Positions 1 through 7,646 of a stretch of 64,000 nt of DNA are shown here, piece after piece; position 1 is the first letter of the stretch; every line of letters begins with the position of its first letter. The notes beneath the pieces were generated by a model, which searched no databases, was not told where the DNA came from, and worked only from the letters and a program-made list of their open reading frames with translations. This stretch comes from Lawsonibacter faecis (GTDB taxonomy: Bacteria > Bacillota > Clostridia > Oscillospirales > Oscillospiraceae): positions 124,001 through 188,000 of the forward strand of contig NZ_JACOPQ010000008.1 of assembly GCF_014287675.1 (NCBI RefSeq), in the 5' to 3' direction. A program made the translations under genes and the position numbers.

Positions 1-595
1 AGACATAACGCAGATTGATGAGATAGCAGGAATTGCAGCGGTAAAATCCGTCGTGCTCCAGCCGGCGCTCGGCCTCGGACAGGGCGCCCCAGACGGACAG
101 GACGCCCCGGGCGGTGTGGTACCGAAGCTCGTGCCCCGTCACCTCTATATAGTAGATATCCTGAACGTCCAGATACACAAAGCCGTCTCTGGTCTTGACC
201 GACAGACTCTTGGACTCGTTCAGGGCCACCCGCTCCAGGACGCGCTTCATCTTGAAGGCGAACACCTCATACGTCACCGGCTTCACCACATAGTCCATGG
301 CGTCCACCTCGTACCCGGCGATGGCGTACTGCGCCATATTGGTGATAAACACCAGCGCGCAGACGCTGTTGCTCTGCCGCAGGTTCCTGGCCGTCTCAAT
401 CCCGTTCATGTACGGCATCTCCACATCCAGGAAGACGATGTCAAAGTTCAACTGCTCCTCATTCAATAGGGCGATGCCGTTTTTAAAGGACCGGACAAAA
501 AAGTCCACCCCGCAGCCCTTCCCGTACTGCCTGAGATACTGCTCCAGCTCGGCCCTGACCTGCGCTTCATCGTCAACAATTGCAACGCGAATCAT
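1..595 (-). CDS. LytTR-family response regulator (3' end cut by window edge)
   Basis: Cytoplasmic DNA-binding response regulator of the AgrA/LytR class, which takes phosphate from a histidine kinase (not in the window, probably beyond base 1). The translation starts MIRVAIVDDE, giving the acidic pocket, and FLDVEMPYMNG carries the phospho-acceptor Asp about residue 58; a KP follows about residue 100 (VVKPVTYE). The second half, from about residue 125, reads like a LytTR domain (DIYYIEVTGHELRYHT, then GFYRCNSCYLINL). The ATG at 595 has a GGGGGAG ribosome binding site 5 bases upstream. About 198 codons are present of the usual 235-250, so the C-terminus is missing. It has its own promoter at 645-673. 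A target regulon cannot be read from this sequence. Confidence 0.9.
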   Translation of the reverse strand, partial: MIRVAIVDDEAQVRAELEQYLRQYGKGCGVDFFVRSFKNGIALLNEEQLNFDIVFLDVEMPYMNGIETARNLRQSNSVCALVFITNMAQYAIAGYEVDAMDYVVKPVTYEVFAFKMKRVLERVALNESKSLSVKTRDGFVYLDVQDIYYIEVTGHELRYHTARGVLSVWGALSEAERRLEHDGFYRCNSCYLINLRYV

Positions 596-644
596 GCATA
601 CTCCCCCCATCGGCAGCCCCGCCGTCGCTTTTTTCGACAAATTC

Positions 645-673
645 AGTATAGCCGAGGTTGGTTCAGCCGTCAA
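645..673 (-). promoter_or_regulatory. Sigma-A promoter of the LytTR regulator
   Basis: On the minus strand a -35 box TTGACG (668-673) and a -10 box TATACT (645-650) are separated by exactly 17 bases. The predicted start lies about 45 bases before the regulator ATG, so the regulator can be transcribed independently of the upstream ArsR operon. Confidence 0.7.
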
Positions 674-701
674 CAGCCGGGCGCTGCTACACGCCCGGCT
701 G
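674..701 (-). terminator. Hairpin after the ArsR operon
   Basis: A perfect 10-bp stem (CAGCCGGGCG / CGCCCGGCTG, 674-683 and 692-701) with an 8-base loop lies 17 bases past the ArsR stop codon. No strong U tract follows on the minus strand, so termination may be weak. It abuts the -35 box of the next promoter. Confidence 0.45.
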
Positions 702-717
702 CGGCCGCTCTCCTATA

Positions 718-1011
718 TCATCCCGGGCAGTAGTGTTCCTTTATCGCGCCTATCAGCGCCGCAGCCCGCTGGTCCCGAATGCTGTAAACGACGTTCATGC
801 CCCGCCGTTCCGACTCCAGAATACCCGCATGCTTCAGCTGGTTCAGATGCTGGGAGAGGGCGGACAGCGTGATATTCGGCGTATAGGTATGGAGCTCTCC
901 CACTGTGAGCGGCCCCTTCATCAGCGCGCAGAGCACCAGCAGGCGGTGCTCATTGGCCAATATTTTTAAAAGCTCCGCAATTTTCTTCGCCTGTTCTTCC
1001 ACAGCCGGCAC
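718..1011 (-). CDS. ArsR-family transcriptional repressor
   Basis: Small winged-helix regulator of 97 residues, typical for the ArsR/SmtB family. After a short helix comes ANEHRLLVLCALMKGPLTV, then a recognition helix region LSALSQHLNQLKHAGILES and a beta wing RRGMNVVYSI. One cysteine sits in the C-terminal HYCPG; no clear metal-binding CxC pair in the recognition helix is present, so the signal is unknown. The ATG at 1011 is the only plausible start and lies 62 bases inside the preceding NapH-like gene, so the two are translationally coupled. It is the last gene of a ferredoxin-NapH-ArsR operon, and the palindrome over the operon promoter is its likely operator. Confidence 0.9.
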   Translation of the reverse strand: MPAVEEQAKKIAELLKILANEHRLLVLCALMKGPLTVGELHTYTPNITLSALSQHLNQLKHAGILESERRGMNVVYSIRDQRAAALIGAIKEHYCPG

Positions 1012-1579
1012 ATCCCTTTCCCTGTTTCAGTCGACAAATTCCCTGGGTCATCGTCCCCATGGGACAGTACACACACCACGACCGGGGCCGGAACAGCACC
1101 ATCGTGGTAAGCCCCAGCACGGTGGACGTCAGCATCACGCCGAAAAAGCCGAAGGCGAACTGCGCTGCCCAGGGCGCCGCCATATCCACCCGCGCCCACT
1201 GCCACGGCAGCTTGAACACCCACAGAAGAGTGACGGTCTGCCGCAGCGGCGCGCCGGTAAACACCTGATAAGTGCTGAACACCATCAGCGCAAACATGGT
1301 CATAAAAAACGCCAGAAAGCCGTACCGGAACCAGCGGCTGCGCAAAAACCGCGGGGGCGGCACATTGCGCGAGAGCTTCAGCCTGCCCCCCAGAAGTCCC
1401 AGCAGCTGCCCCCGCCCGCAAAAGCGGTTGCAGTACGCCTTACTGCCCCCGATCACCGCCACCAGCAGCGGAATGGCGAAGAAGAGCATCCCCAGCCAGG
1501 CAAAGAGAATATTGCACAGGCCCAGCGCCAGATAGAGCAGCTCCGCAACCCACAGGTAATCATACCACCTCTTTTTCAT
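950..1579 (-). CDS. NapH-like 4Fe-4S membrane protein
   Basis: Integral membrane electron-transfer protein of 209 residues with about four hydrophobic segments: WVAELLYLALGLCNILFAW, then LFFAIPLLVAVIG, a central GFLAFFMTMFALMVF, and FAFGFFGVMLTSTVLGL. Cysteines at YCNRFCGRG and at WCVYCPMGT match the paired CxxxCP-type motifs of the NapH/NosR/RdxA class, and the tail adds CAGCGRTGEENC. Members of this group pass electrons between membrane quinol and ferredoxin-like partners. The start at 1579 is chosen over an upstream ATG because it overlaps the ferredoxin stop as ATGA and begins MKKRWYDYLW. The physiological acceptor is unknown. Confidence 0.8.
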   Translation of the reverse strand: MKKRWYDYLWVAELLYLALGLCNILFAWLGMLFFAIPLLVAVIGGSKAYCNRFCGRGQLLGLLGGRLKLSRNVPPPRFLRSRWFRYGFLAFFMTMFALMVFSTYQVFTGAPLRQTVTLLWVFKLPWQWARVDMAAPWAAQFAFGFFGVMLTSTVLGLTTMVLFRPRSWCVYCPMGTMTQGICRLKQGKGCAGCGRTGEENCGAFKNIGQ

Positions 1580-1782
1580 ACCGCAGCCTCCCGCACCGTG
1601 AGGCTGATGACGGCGGCCGGACATGCCTTGGCGCACTTCCCGCAGCCGACGCATAGTTCGCCGTCCACCCGGGCGGTCACGCCGGAGTCAATCCTCACGG
1701 CGCCCATGGGACAGGCCGCCGTGCAGCACCCGCAGGCCACGCACTCCCTCCCGATTTGAGCAAGCTTCCGCGCTTTGTTCAT
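1576..1782 (-). CDS. Small 2[4Fe-4S] ferredoxin-type protein
   Basis: A 68-residue protein with two clostridial-type cluster motifs, CVACGCCTAACP and CVGCGKCAKACP, spaced as in 2[4Fe-4S] ferredoxins. It should carry low-potential electrons to or from the membrane NapH-like protein encoded immediately downstream, with which it overlaps by 4 bases. I chose the ATG at 1782 because a GGAGG site (1788-1792) lies 5 bases before it; the upstream in-frame ATG at 1794 overlaps that site. First gene of the operon controlled by the promoter-operator at 1805-1845. Confidence 0.9.
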   Translation of the reverse strand: MNKARKLAQIGRECVACGCCTAACPMGAVRIDSGVTARVDGELCVGCGKCAKACPAAVISLTVREAAV

Positions 1783-1804
1783 AAAGACCTCCATAATAAG
1801 TAAT

Positions 1805-1845
1805 TAAGGTATATCTAATATACTTTATTCTATTGTGCTTGTCAA
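1805..1845 (-). promoter_or_regulatory. Promoter with overlapping ArsR-type operator
   Basis: On the minus strand the -35 box TTGACA (1840-1845) and -10 box TATATT (1817-1822) are 17 bases apart. A palindrome at 1805-1827, with a perfect 6-3-6 core GTATAT-CTA-ATATAC at 1809-1823, covers the -10 box. That position is typical for steric repression, and the operon's own last gene encodes an ArsR protein, so autorepression is the natural reading. Confidence 0.75.
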
Positions 1846-1849
1846 TGTG

Positions 1850-2397
1850 CAGGCTTTTTATCAGGTCGGTAACGGAGCTTTCCATACGGCGGGTGAGGAC
1901 ATGGTAAAGAGCATCCGCCGGTTCACCGCTTCCTCATCACATAATAATTCCATTTTTAAACCGAAAGTTACCAAACGGATTTTTTCGTTACTGCAACTGT
2001 ATAATTTGGAATTTATTTGATTTTGTAATTACCAAAACAGTCCAGCAAACTTCTATATTGTCAGCAGAATATATACTATAATGTTATTGTAATCACATTA
2101 TATTGTGCATTTTGACGACATAATGTCGCCTTTTCTAATATCAGGGGATTCTTCCCTCTGGATGGCCCACTTCCCCCCGCAGAGCTCAATGAAATCTTTA
2201 TTGCGCGCGCGTAATTGAACAATACAATGAAATCGTCTCTTGCGTTTGATCAGCGGCAACCCGCCGGTGGTCTGTTTAAGTGCACCCTTTTTACCCGAAT
2301 CATCCCCACTTTGCCGGCAAATGCAGCGCACATCACCGATGATTTCCCCGCACCGACTCACGACGCCGGAACGGCTGACCGTTTCGACCACACTACA
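1850..2397. other. AT-rich intergenic region without a convincing gene
   Basis: About 550 bases between divergent genes. It is much richer in A and T than its surroundings, particularly 1930-2110. Open frames here (such as one at 2098-2412 on the minus strand) have no ribosome binding site, family signature or coding bias. I see no tRNA or riboswitch signature. It probably holds the promoter of the 2415 transporter, but no -35/-10 pair stands out. Confidence 0.5.
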
Positions 2398-2414
2398 GTT
2401 CAAGGAGGCCATAT

Positions 2415-3458
2415 ATGAACGAAACGACTGACCGCATCTCCAGCAAAACCGGTAAGCAAGCGTTTCTGCTGGGACTTCTAGGCGCAGTCTTTTTCTCCTT
2501 CGCCTACATATTCAACAACCTCATGTCCAACCAGGGCGGAAGCTGGGTCTGGACCGCATGTCTCCGGTATCTCCTGATATTCCCCATTCTGCTGGTCGTC
2601 GTGCTGGTCCGCCGCACTCTTGGCAAGACCCTGGCGGTATTGAAGAAAAGCCCCGGAAAGTGGGTCCTGTGGAGCACGGTGGGTTTCGGCGGCTTCTTTG
2701 TCCCCATCACCTTCGCCAGCGCCTACGGTCCCTCCTGGCTGGTCTCGGGCACCTATCAGTTTACCATCTTTGCCGGAGCCCTGCTCACGCCGCTGTTCTG
2801 GGTGGTTAAGCAGACGCCCCAGGGGCCCGTCCGTGAGCGGGGGAAAATCCCGCTCCGTCTGTTCCCCGCGTTTGCGGTCATTTTGATCGGTATATTCCTC
2901 CTGCAGATTGAGCATGCACAGAATACCGACCTCTCCTCCGTCTTCCTCTTCTCCCTCCCCGTCCTCATTTCGGCCTTTGCCTATCCGCTGGGCAACCGCA
3001 AGCTGATGGAGCTGTGCGGGGATCAGCTCTCCGTGATTGAGCGCGTCTTCGCCATGTCCCTGTGCTCCCTCCCGTTTTTCATCATCATCGGCATCATTGC
3101 GGGCGCCACCACCGGCGCGCCCCAGATGGGGCAGATTGTCCAGTCCCTCATCGTGGCGGTCGCCTCGGGCATCGGCGGCTCGCTGGTGTTCTTCAAGGCC
3201 ACCCAGCTGGTCCGCCGCTCCCCCCACTGGCTGGCCTTTGTGGAGTCCACCCAGAGCGCCGAAATCCCGGTCTGCCTGGTGGCGGGCGTCCTCCTGCTGG
3301 GCAACCCCCTCCCCGGCGCCATGGGTGCCGTGGGGCTGGTGCTCATCATCGTCGGAATGGTCTTCAACAGCATCCTGCAGAGCAGGCTCTCAGGCGGCGC
3401 GGAGGCGCCGCAGAAGCCTCCCGTCTTGAGTGAGGACGCCACCCAGGGCGCCCCTTGA
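2415..3458 (+). CDS. DMT-superfamily efflux transporter (EmrE/PF13536-like)
   Basis: Inner-membrane transporter of 347 residues with about ten hydrophobic segments, beginning with FLLGLLGAVFFSFAYIFN about residue 14 and ending with AMGAVGLVLIIVGMVF about residue 300. The layout of two similar five-helix halves and the N-terminal FNNLMSNQGGSWVWTACLRY motif fit the 'multidrug resistance efflux transporter' branch of the drug/metabolite superfamily. The substrate is not predictable. ATG at 2415 follows an AGGAGG site. The next gene, a molybdenum oxidoreductase, starts 114 bases downstream on the same strand, so co-transcription is possible and the transporter might move its substrate or product. 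Confidence 0.8.
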   Translation: MNETTDRISSKTGKQAFLLGLLGAVFFSFAYIFNNLMSNQGGSWVWTACLRYLLIFPILLVVVLVRRTLGKTLAVLKKSPGKWVLWSTVGFGGFFVPITFASAYGPSWLVSGTYQFTIFAGALLTPLFWVVKQTPQGPVRERGKIPLRLFPAFAVILIGIFLLQIEHAQNTDLSSVFLFSLPVLISAFAYPLGNRKLMELCGDQLSVIERVFAMSLCSLPFFIIIGIIAGATTGAPQMGQIVQSLIVAVASGIGGSLVFFKATQLVRRSPHWLAFVESTQSAEIPVCLVAGVLLLGNPLPGAMGAVGLVLIIVGMVFNSILQSRLSGGAEAPQKPPVLSEDATQGAP

Positions 3459-3572
3459 GTCCAATGCACTCCCGACTCCCGGCTTCGCAATTGAGCCGCC
3501 CCGCCCCCATTGAATCCGGGCGCGGCAGCGGCAGATGCCGCAAACCGCGGCATTCAGAAAGGAGCATGATTT

Positions 3573-6395
3573 ATGATCCAATTTAAGGTGAACGGAAACA
3601 GCGTCAGCTGCCCTGACGAAAAAGGCGCCCGCCTGCTGCTGAACTTCCTGCGGGAGGATTTGAAACTGACCGGCACAAAATGCGGCTGCGAGGAAAAGGC
3701 CTGCGGCGCCTGCACCGTGCTCATAGACGGCAAGGCGGTCCGCTCCTGCGCGACAGCCCTCAAGGATCTGGAGGGCAGGAACGTGGTGACCGTGGAGGGG
3801 CTGGGCAAAGACGGCGGGTTGGACCCCGTGCAGCAGGCTTATATGGAATATAACGCCGTTCAATGCGGCTTTTGCACTCCGGGGCTGCTCATGGCCACCC
3901 ACGGGCTGCTGAATGAGAATCCAAACCCCACGGAGGCGGAGATCAAAAAAGCCCTGCGGCTGAACCTGTGCCGCTGCGGCACCTATCCCCGGGTCATCGC
4001 GGCGGTGCAGAAGGCCGCCGCCGTCCTCCGGGGGGATGAGGCCCCCAGCTACCACCCACTGGACCTCTCCCAGCCCGGCAGCTTTATCGGCAAGTCCATC
4101 CCCCGGCGGGACGTGCCGGATAAGCTGACCGGCAGGACCAAGTTCTACGCCGATTACGACTTCCCCGGCATGATGTACGGCAAGGCGGTCTACAGCCCCC
4201 ACTCCCACGCCAGGGTGCTCAATGTGGACACCGACCCCGCCTACCGGGTGCCCGGGGTCCAGATTGTCATCACCGCCAGGGACATCCCCGGCCAGAACAT
4301 CCACGGCGTCCTGGCCAAGGACCAGCCCGTCCTCTGCGACAAGCGGGTGAAGTACATCGGCGACGCGGTGGCGGTGGTCTTCGCCGACACCCAGGAGGCC
4401 GCCAACCAGGGCGCGGAGGCCGTCAGGGTGGACTACGAGGTGCTGCCCGCGGTCTTCACCATCGAGGACGCGCTGAAGCCCGGCGCCCCCCTGATCCCCA
4501 GCCCAGAGAACGGCCCCAACTGGAACGCCTACATGGCGGGCGAGAAGGGCAACATCTGCAAGGAGACGGCGCTGAGGCGGGGCGATGTGGAGAAGGGCTT
4601 TGCCGAGAGCGACGTCATTGTGGAGGCCGACTTTACCACCAAGCCTGAGGAGCACGCCTGGATCGAGGTGGACGGCGCGCTCTCCGCCTACGACGAGCAC
4701 CACAAACTGACTATCTACGCCCCCAACCAGAGCCCCTTTGCCGACCGGGACCAGCTGGCCGTGGTCCTGGGCATGGCCCCGGAGGAATTCCGCATCGTCC
4801 ATCTGCCCGCGGGCGGCGCCTTCGGCGGCAAGACCGAGCTGACGGTCCACGCCTTCGTGGCCATTGCCACCATGAAGACCGGCAGGCCGGCCAAGATGGT
4901 GCTCAGCCGCAAGGACTCCCTGCGCACCCACCCCAAGCGCCACCCCTACCATATGCACTACAAGGTGGGCGCGTCAAAGGACGGCAAGCTGAAGGCCATG
5001 CAGATGCAGATTCTGGCCGACGGAGGCCCCTACCTCTCCTGGACGCCCCGGGTCCTGGAGCAGGGCATCTCCTACAGCACGGGCCCCTACTTTATCCCCA
5101 ACCTGGACCTGAAGGCCACCGGCGTCTACACCAACAATCTGGTCTACGGCGCGATGCGGGGCTTCGGCGCGGGCCAGACCCATTTCGGCGCGGAGAGCGT
5201 GATGGATATGGTGGCCGGCAAGCTGGGCATCGACCCCATCACCTTCCGGGAGATCAACGGCCTGGAGCGGGGTCTCCCCATGACCACCGGACAAATTCTG
5301 ACCGACAAAATCGGCATTGACTACAAGAATACCCTCAAGGCCGTCCGTAAGGTGGCGGACGAGAAGCTGCGGCCCATGAAGGCCCGGGGCAAATATGTCG
5401 GCATCGGCTTCGCCAGCGGCTGGCGGAGCGTGGCAGGCGGCCTTGGGCCCGACGAAAACGCCGGGGCCACACTGGAGCTTCTGCCCAACGGCCGGGTCTC
5501 CTACCGGATCGCCTGCACCGAGATGGGCCAGGGCTCCCACACCTCCCTGTGCCAGATCGCCTCCGAGATCACCGGCGTGGCTCTGGACGACTACGACATC
5601 GTGGCGGGCGATACGGACCGGGTGCTGTTTGGGGGCGGCGTCATGGCCTCCCGTGGCGTCTTCCTCTGGGGCCACCCCACCATGCATGTGGCGGAGAAGT
5701 TCCGCGACCTGCTGCTGATAAAGGCCGGTGAAAAGCTGGGCGCCGCCCCAGACAGCCTGGTCATCCGGGAGAGCCGCATACTCGACAAAAAGAGCGAAAG
5801 TGTCCTGCTGACGCTGGCGGAATTGGCCGCCGTCCAGAAGGAGCCCCTGCTGGTGGAGGAGGACTTCATGCTCCCCAAGACCTGTCCCGTCTCCCCCAAC
5901 ACCAACGAGGACGGCGCCATCGACCCCAAGGAGTACCGCCCCCACCACACCGTGGCCTACAACACCACGGCGGCGGTGGTGGAGGTAGACCCGGCCACCG
6001 GCAAGGTCCGGGTTCTGAACGTCACAGAGGTCTGCGACGGCGGCCAGATCATCAATCCCGACGCCGCCGCCACCCAGATTGAGGGCGCAATCATCATGGG
6101 CACGGCCTACGGCCTGACCAACGACTTTAAGGTGGTGGACGGCGTCAACGTCAACGACACCCTGGGCAAATGCAAGGTCCCCCGTATCGACTGCGATCCC
6201 CAGACCATGGAGGTCGTCTTCGCCGAGGCGGAGGACCCCACCGGCCCCTTCGGCGCCAAGGGCGTGGCGGAGATCGGCGTGCTGACGCCCGCCCCCGCCA
6301 TCTGCAACGCGATTTACGACGCGGTGGGCGTGCGGATTTACGATCTCCCGGTGGTGGATCACCAGGAGGAGATCAAAAAGGCGCTCCAGCGCTGA
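3573..6395 (+). CDS. Molybdopterin-dependent aldehyde oxidoreductase (MOP-type)
   Basis: A 940-residue molybdenum hydroxylase of the xanthine oxidase family. Residues 1-75 form a plant-type [2Fe-2S] domain (KCGCEEKACGACTV plus a later Cys), residues 80-155 the second [2Fe-2S] domain (CGFCTPG and LCRCGTYP), and about 180-940 the molybdopterin cytosine dinucleotide-binding catalytic part. GGAFGGKTE and the C-terminal GAKGVAEIG, with the conserved catalytic Glu, are both present. As in Desulfovibrio aldehyde oxidoreductase there is no FAD domain, so electrons probably leave to ferredoxin or flavodoxin. It could instead hydroxylate purines or another heterocycle. Start follows an AAGGAG site; a terminator follows the stop. 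Confidence 0.85.
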   Translation: MIQFKVNGNSVSCPDEKGARLLLNFLREDLKLTGTKCGCEEKACGACTVLIDGKAVRSCATALKDLEGRNVVTVEGLGKDGGLDPVQQAYMEYNAVQCGFCTPGLLMATHGLLNENPNPTEAEIKKALRLNLCRCGTYPRVIAAVQKAAAVLRGDEAPSYHPLDLSQPGSFIGKSIPRRDVPDKLTGRTKFYADYDFPGMMYGKAVYSPHSHARVLNVDTDPAYRVPGVQIVITARDIPGQNIHGVLAKDQPVLCDKRVKYIGDAVAVVFADTQEAANQGAEAVRVDYEVLPAVFTIEDALKPGAPLIPSPENGPNWNAYMAGEKGNICKETALRRGDVEKGFAESDVIVEADFTTKPEEHAWIEVDGALSAYDEHHKLTIYAPNQSPFADRDQLAVVLGMAPEEFRIVHLPAGGAFGGKTELTVHAFVAIATMKTGRPAKMVLSRKDSLRTHPKRHPYHMHYKVGASKDGKLKAMQMQILADGGPYLSWTPRVLEQGISYSTGPYFIPNLDLKATGVYTNNLVYGAMRGFGAGQTHFGAESVMDMVAGKLGIDPITFREINGLERGLPMTTGQILTDKIGIDYKNTLKAVRKVADEKLRPMKARGKYVGIGFASGWRSVAGGLGPDENAGATLELLPNGRVSYRIACTEMGQGSHTSLCQIASEITGVALDDYDIVAGDTDRVLFGGGVMASRGVFLWGHPTMHVAEKFRDLLLIKAGEKLGAAPDSLVIRESRILDKKSESVLLTLAELAAVQKEPLLVEEDFMLPKTCPVSPNTNEDGAIDPKEYRPHHTVAYNTTAAVVEVDPATGKVRVLNVTEVCDGGQIINPDAAATQIEGAIIMGTAYGLTNDFKVVDGVNVNDTLGKCKVPRIDCDPQTMEVVFAEAEDPTGPFGAKGVAEIGVLTPAPAICNAIYDAVGVRIYDLPVVDHQEEIKKALQR

Positions 6396-6406
6396 CCGTA
6401 TCGCAT

Positions 6407-6444
6407 AAAAAGAGCGGGAGACCTCCGGGCCTCCCGCTCTTTTT
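6407..6444. terminator. Bidirectional intrinsic terminator
   Basis: Ten-bp perfect stem AGAGCGGGAG / CTCCCGCTCT with a 10-base loop, preceded by AAAA and followed by TTTT. It sits between the convergent oxidoreductase and glycosyltransferase genes and can serve both strands. Confidence 0.85.
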
Positions 6445-6449
6445 CCATC

Positions 6450-7526
6450 TCACCGGCCATCCGCTTGATTTTGAAAATACGCCCGGTTATAGAGAACGCC
6501 TTTGTCCTCCGGCTTGCAGAGGCCCGCTTTTTCGTTGTATGCGATTGCCCGTGCCCGGTCGCCCAGCCTGTCATAGCAGACGCACATCTGCATATAGGGG
6601 ATATACCCGTAGCAGTCCGGCAGGCAGAAGCCGCCGCTTTTCTCGTCCGGCGACCGCCCCGCCGCCGTCTCGTACCAAAAGACGGCGGTCCCGTACTGTC
6701 CCAGGTCAAAAAAGTGCCTGCCGATTTCGCAGCAGATCTCCGCCCGGGGCGCGTCGTACGCGAAGCTGCGAAAGAGGGTGCCCAGCGCGGCCGCTGCGTC
6801 GCCCAGATGTGCCTGGCAGTACGCCAAATCCTTGCAGGCGCTGATGTTGTTCTCCACCCAGCCCTGCCCCTCGTCCAGGAATGCGGTGAACTGCCGGACC
6901 GCCTCGGGGTAGCGGCCGTTGTACATCAGCTCCCGGGCGTAATAAAATTTTTGGCGGGGGTCCAGCTGTTTTCCGTCCGCGAGCATCTTTTCAAAAATAC
7001 GCAGGTTCCGCCCCCGCTCGGTGGGGTGGAGCTTCCGGTGCTGAATGCTGATCTCGCGGTACTCCGCCACGCCGCGCTGAGGGATGACCTCGTGGATCTC
7101 CCCCACCCACCGATATCCCATCGAAGCTTTGAACATCCTCTCCCGGTAGTAGGAGAGGGTCGGGTTGTCCTGCTCGTCGAAGGCCACGTCATACCGCAGA
7201 AACACCATGTCCACCGCGGGGGACAGCGTCTCCTTGAGCCGGAGGATTTTAGCCCGGTTTTCTGCGTCAATCACATCGTCTGCGTCCAGCCACATGACAT
7301 AATCCATCGCGGCCTTGGAAAAGGAAAAATTCCGCGCCGCCGCGAAGTCGTCGCACCACGGGAAGTCATATACCTGCGGCGTGAAGCCCCGGGCAATCTC
7401 TTTGGTATCGTCGGTGGAGCCCGTATCCACCACTATCAGCTCGTCGGCAATCTCCGCGGCGCAGGCGAGGCACCTGGCCAGCACATCCGATTCATTTTTG
7501 ACAATCATACAGACGCTCAATGTCAT
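6450..7526 (-). CDS. Family 2 glycosyltransferase with TPR-like tail
   Basis: Cytoplasmic or membrane-associated sugar transferase of about 358 residues. The N-terminal 110 residues are a GT-A fold: SVCMIVKNESDVLARCL, IVVDTGSTDDTKEIA and the metal-binding MWLDADD. The rest is helical, with repeats of the tetratricopeptide kind (for example KFYYARELMYNGRYPEAVRQF and GRHFFDLGQYGTAVFWYET). This arrangement is common in Firmicutes glycosyltransferases that act on protein or cell-surface glycans. An AGGAGG site precedes the ATG at 7526 by 11 bases; a TTG at 7529 is an alternative start. It lies just downstream of the threonine-rich collagen-like gene on the same strand, so glycosylation of that protein is a reasonable guess. 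Confidence 0.8.
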   Translation of the reverse strand: MTLSVCMIVKNESDVLARCLACAAEIADELIVVDTGSTDDTKEIARGFTPQVYDFPWCDDFAAARNFSFSKAAMDYVMWLDADDVIDAENRAKILRLKETLSPAVDMVFLRYDVAFDEQDNPTLSYYRERMFKASMGYRWVGEIHEVIPQRGVAEYREISIQHRKLHPTERGRNLRIFEKMLADGKQLDPRQKFYYARELMYNGRYPEAVRQFTAFLDEGQGWVENNISACKDLAYCQAHLGDAAAALGTLFRSFAYDAPRAEICCEIGRHFFDLGQYGTAVFWYETAAGRSPDEKSGGFCLPDCYGYIPYMQMCVCYDRLGDRARAIAYNEKAGLCKPEDKGVLYNRAYFQNQADGR

Positions 7527-7646
7527 CAACGCCTTTTCCTCCTGTCAGATTATTAAGATGGCGTGGGTCCGCCGCCTGCTTTGGAGGCCGCCGGACGAAT
7601 CCGGCGGCCTCCGACTGTGGATGTTCTCTTTGGCTGTGTTTGGACC

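Noticed and set aside
1688..1885. 65-codon minus-strand frame starting MESSVTDLIK.
   Set aside because: It covers the promoter and operator of the ferredoxin operon and runs out of frame into the ferredoxin gene.
2098..2412. 104-codon frame on the minus strand in the AT-rich gap.
   Set aside because: No ribosome binding site, no family resemblance and codon use unlike the neighbours.
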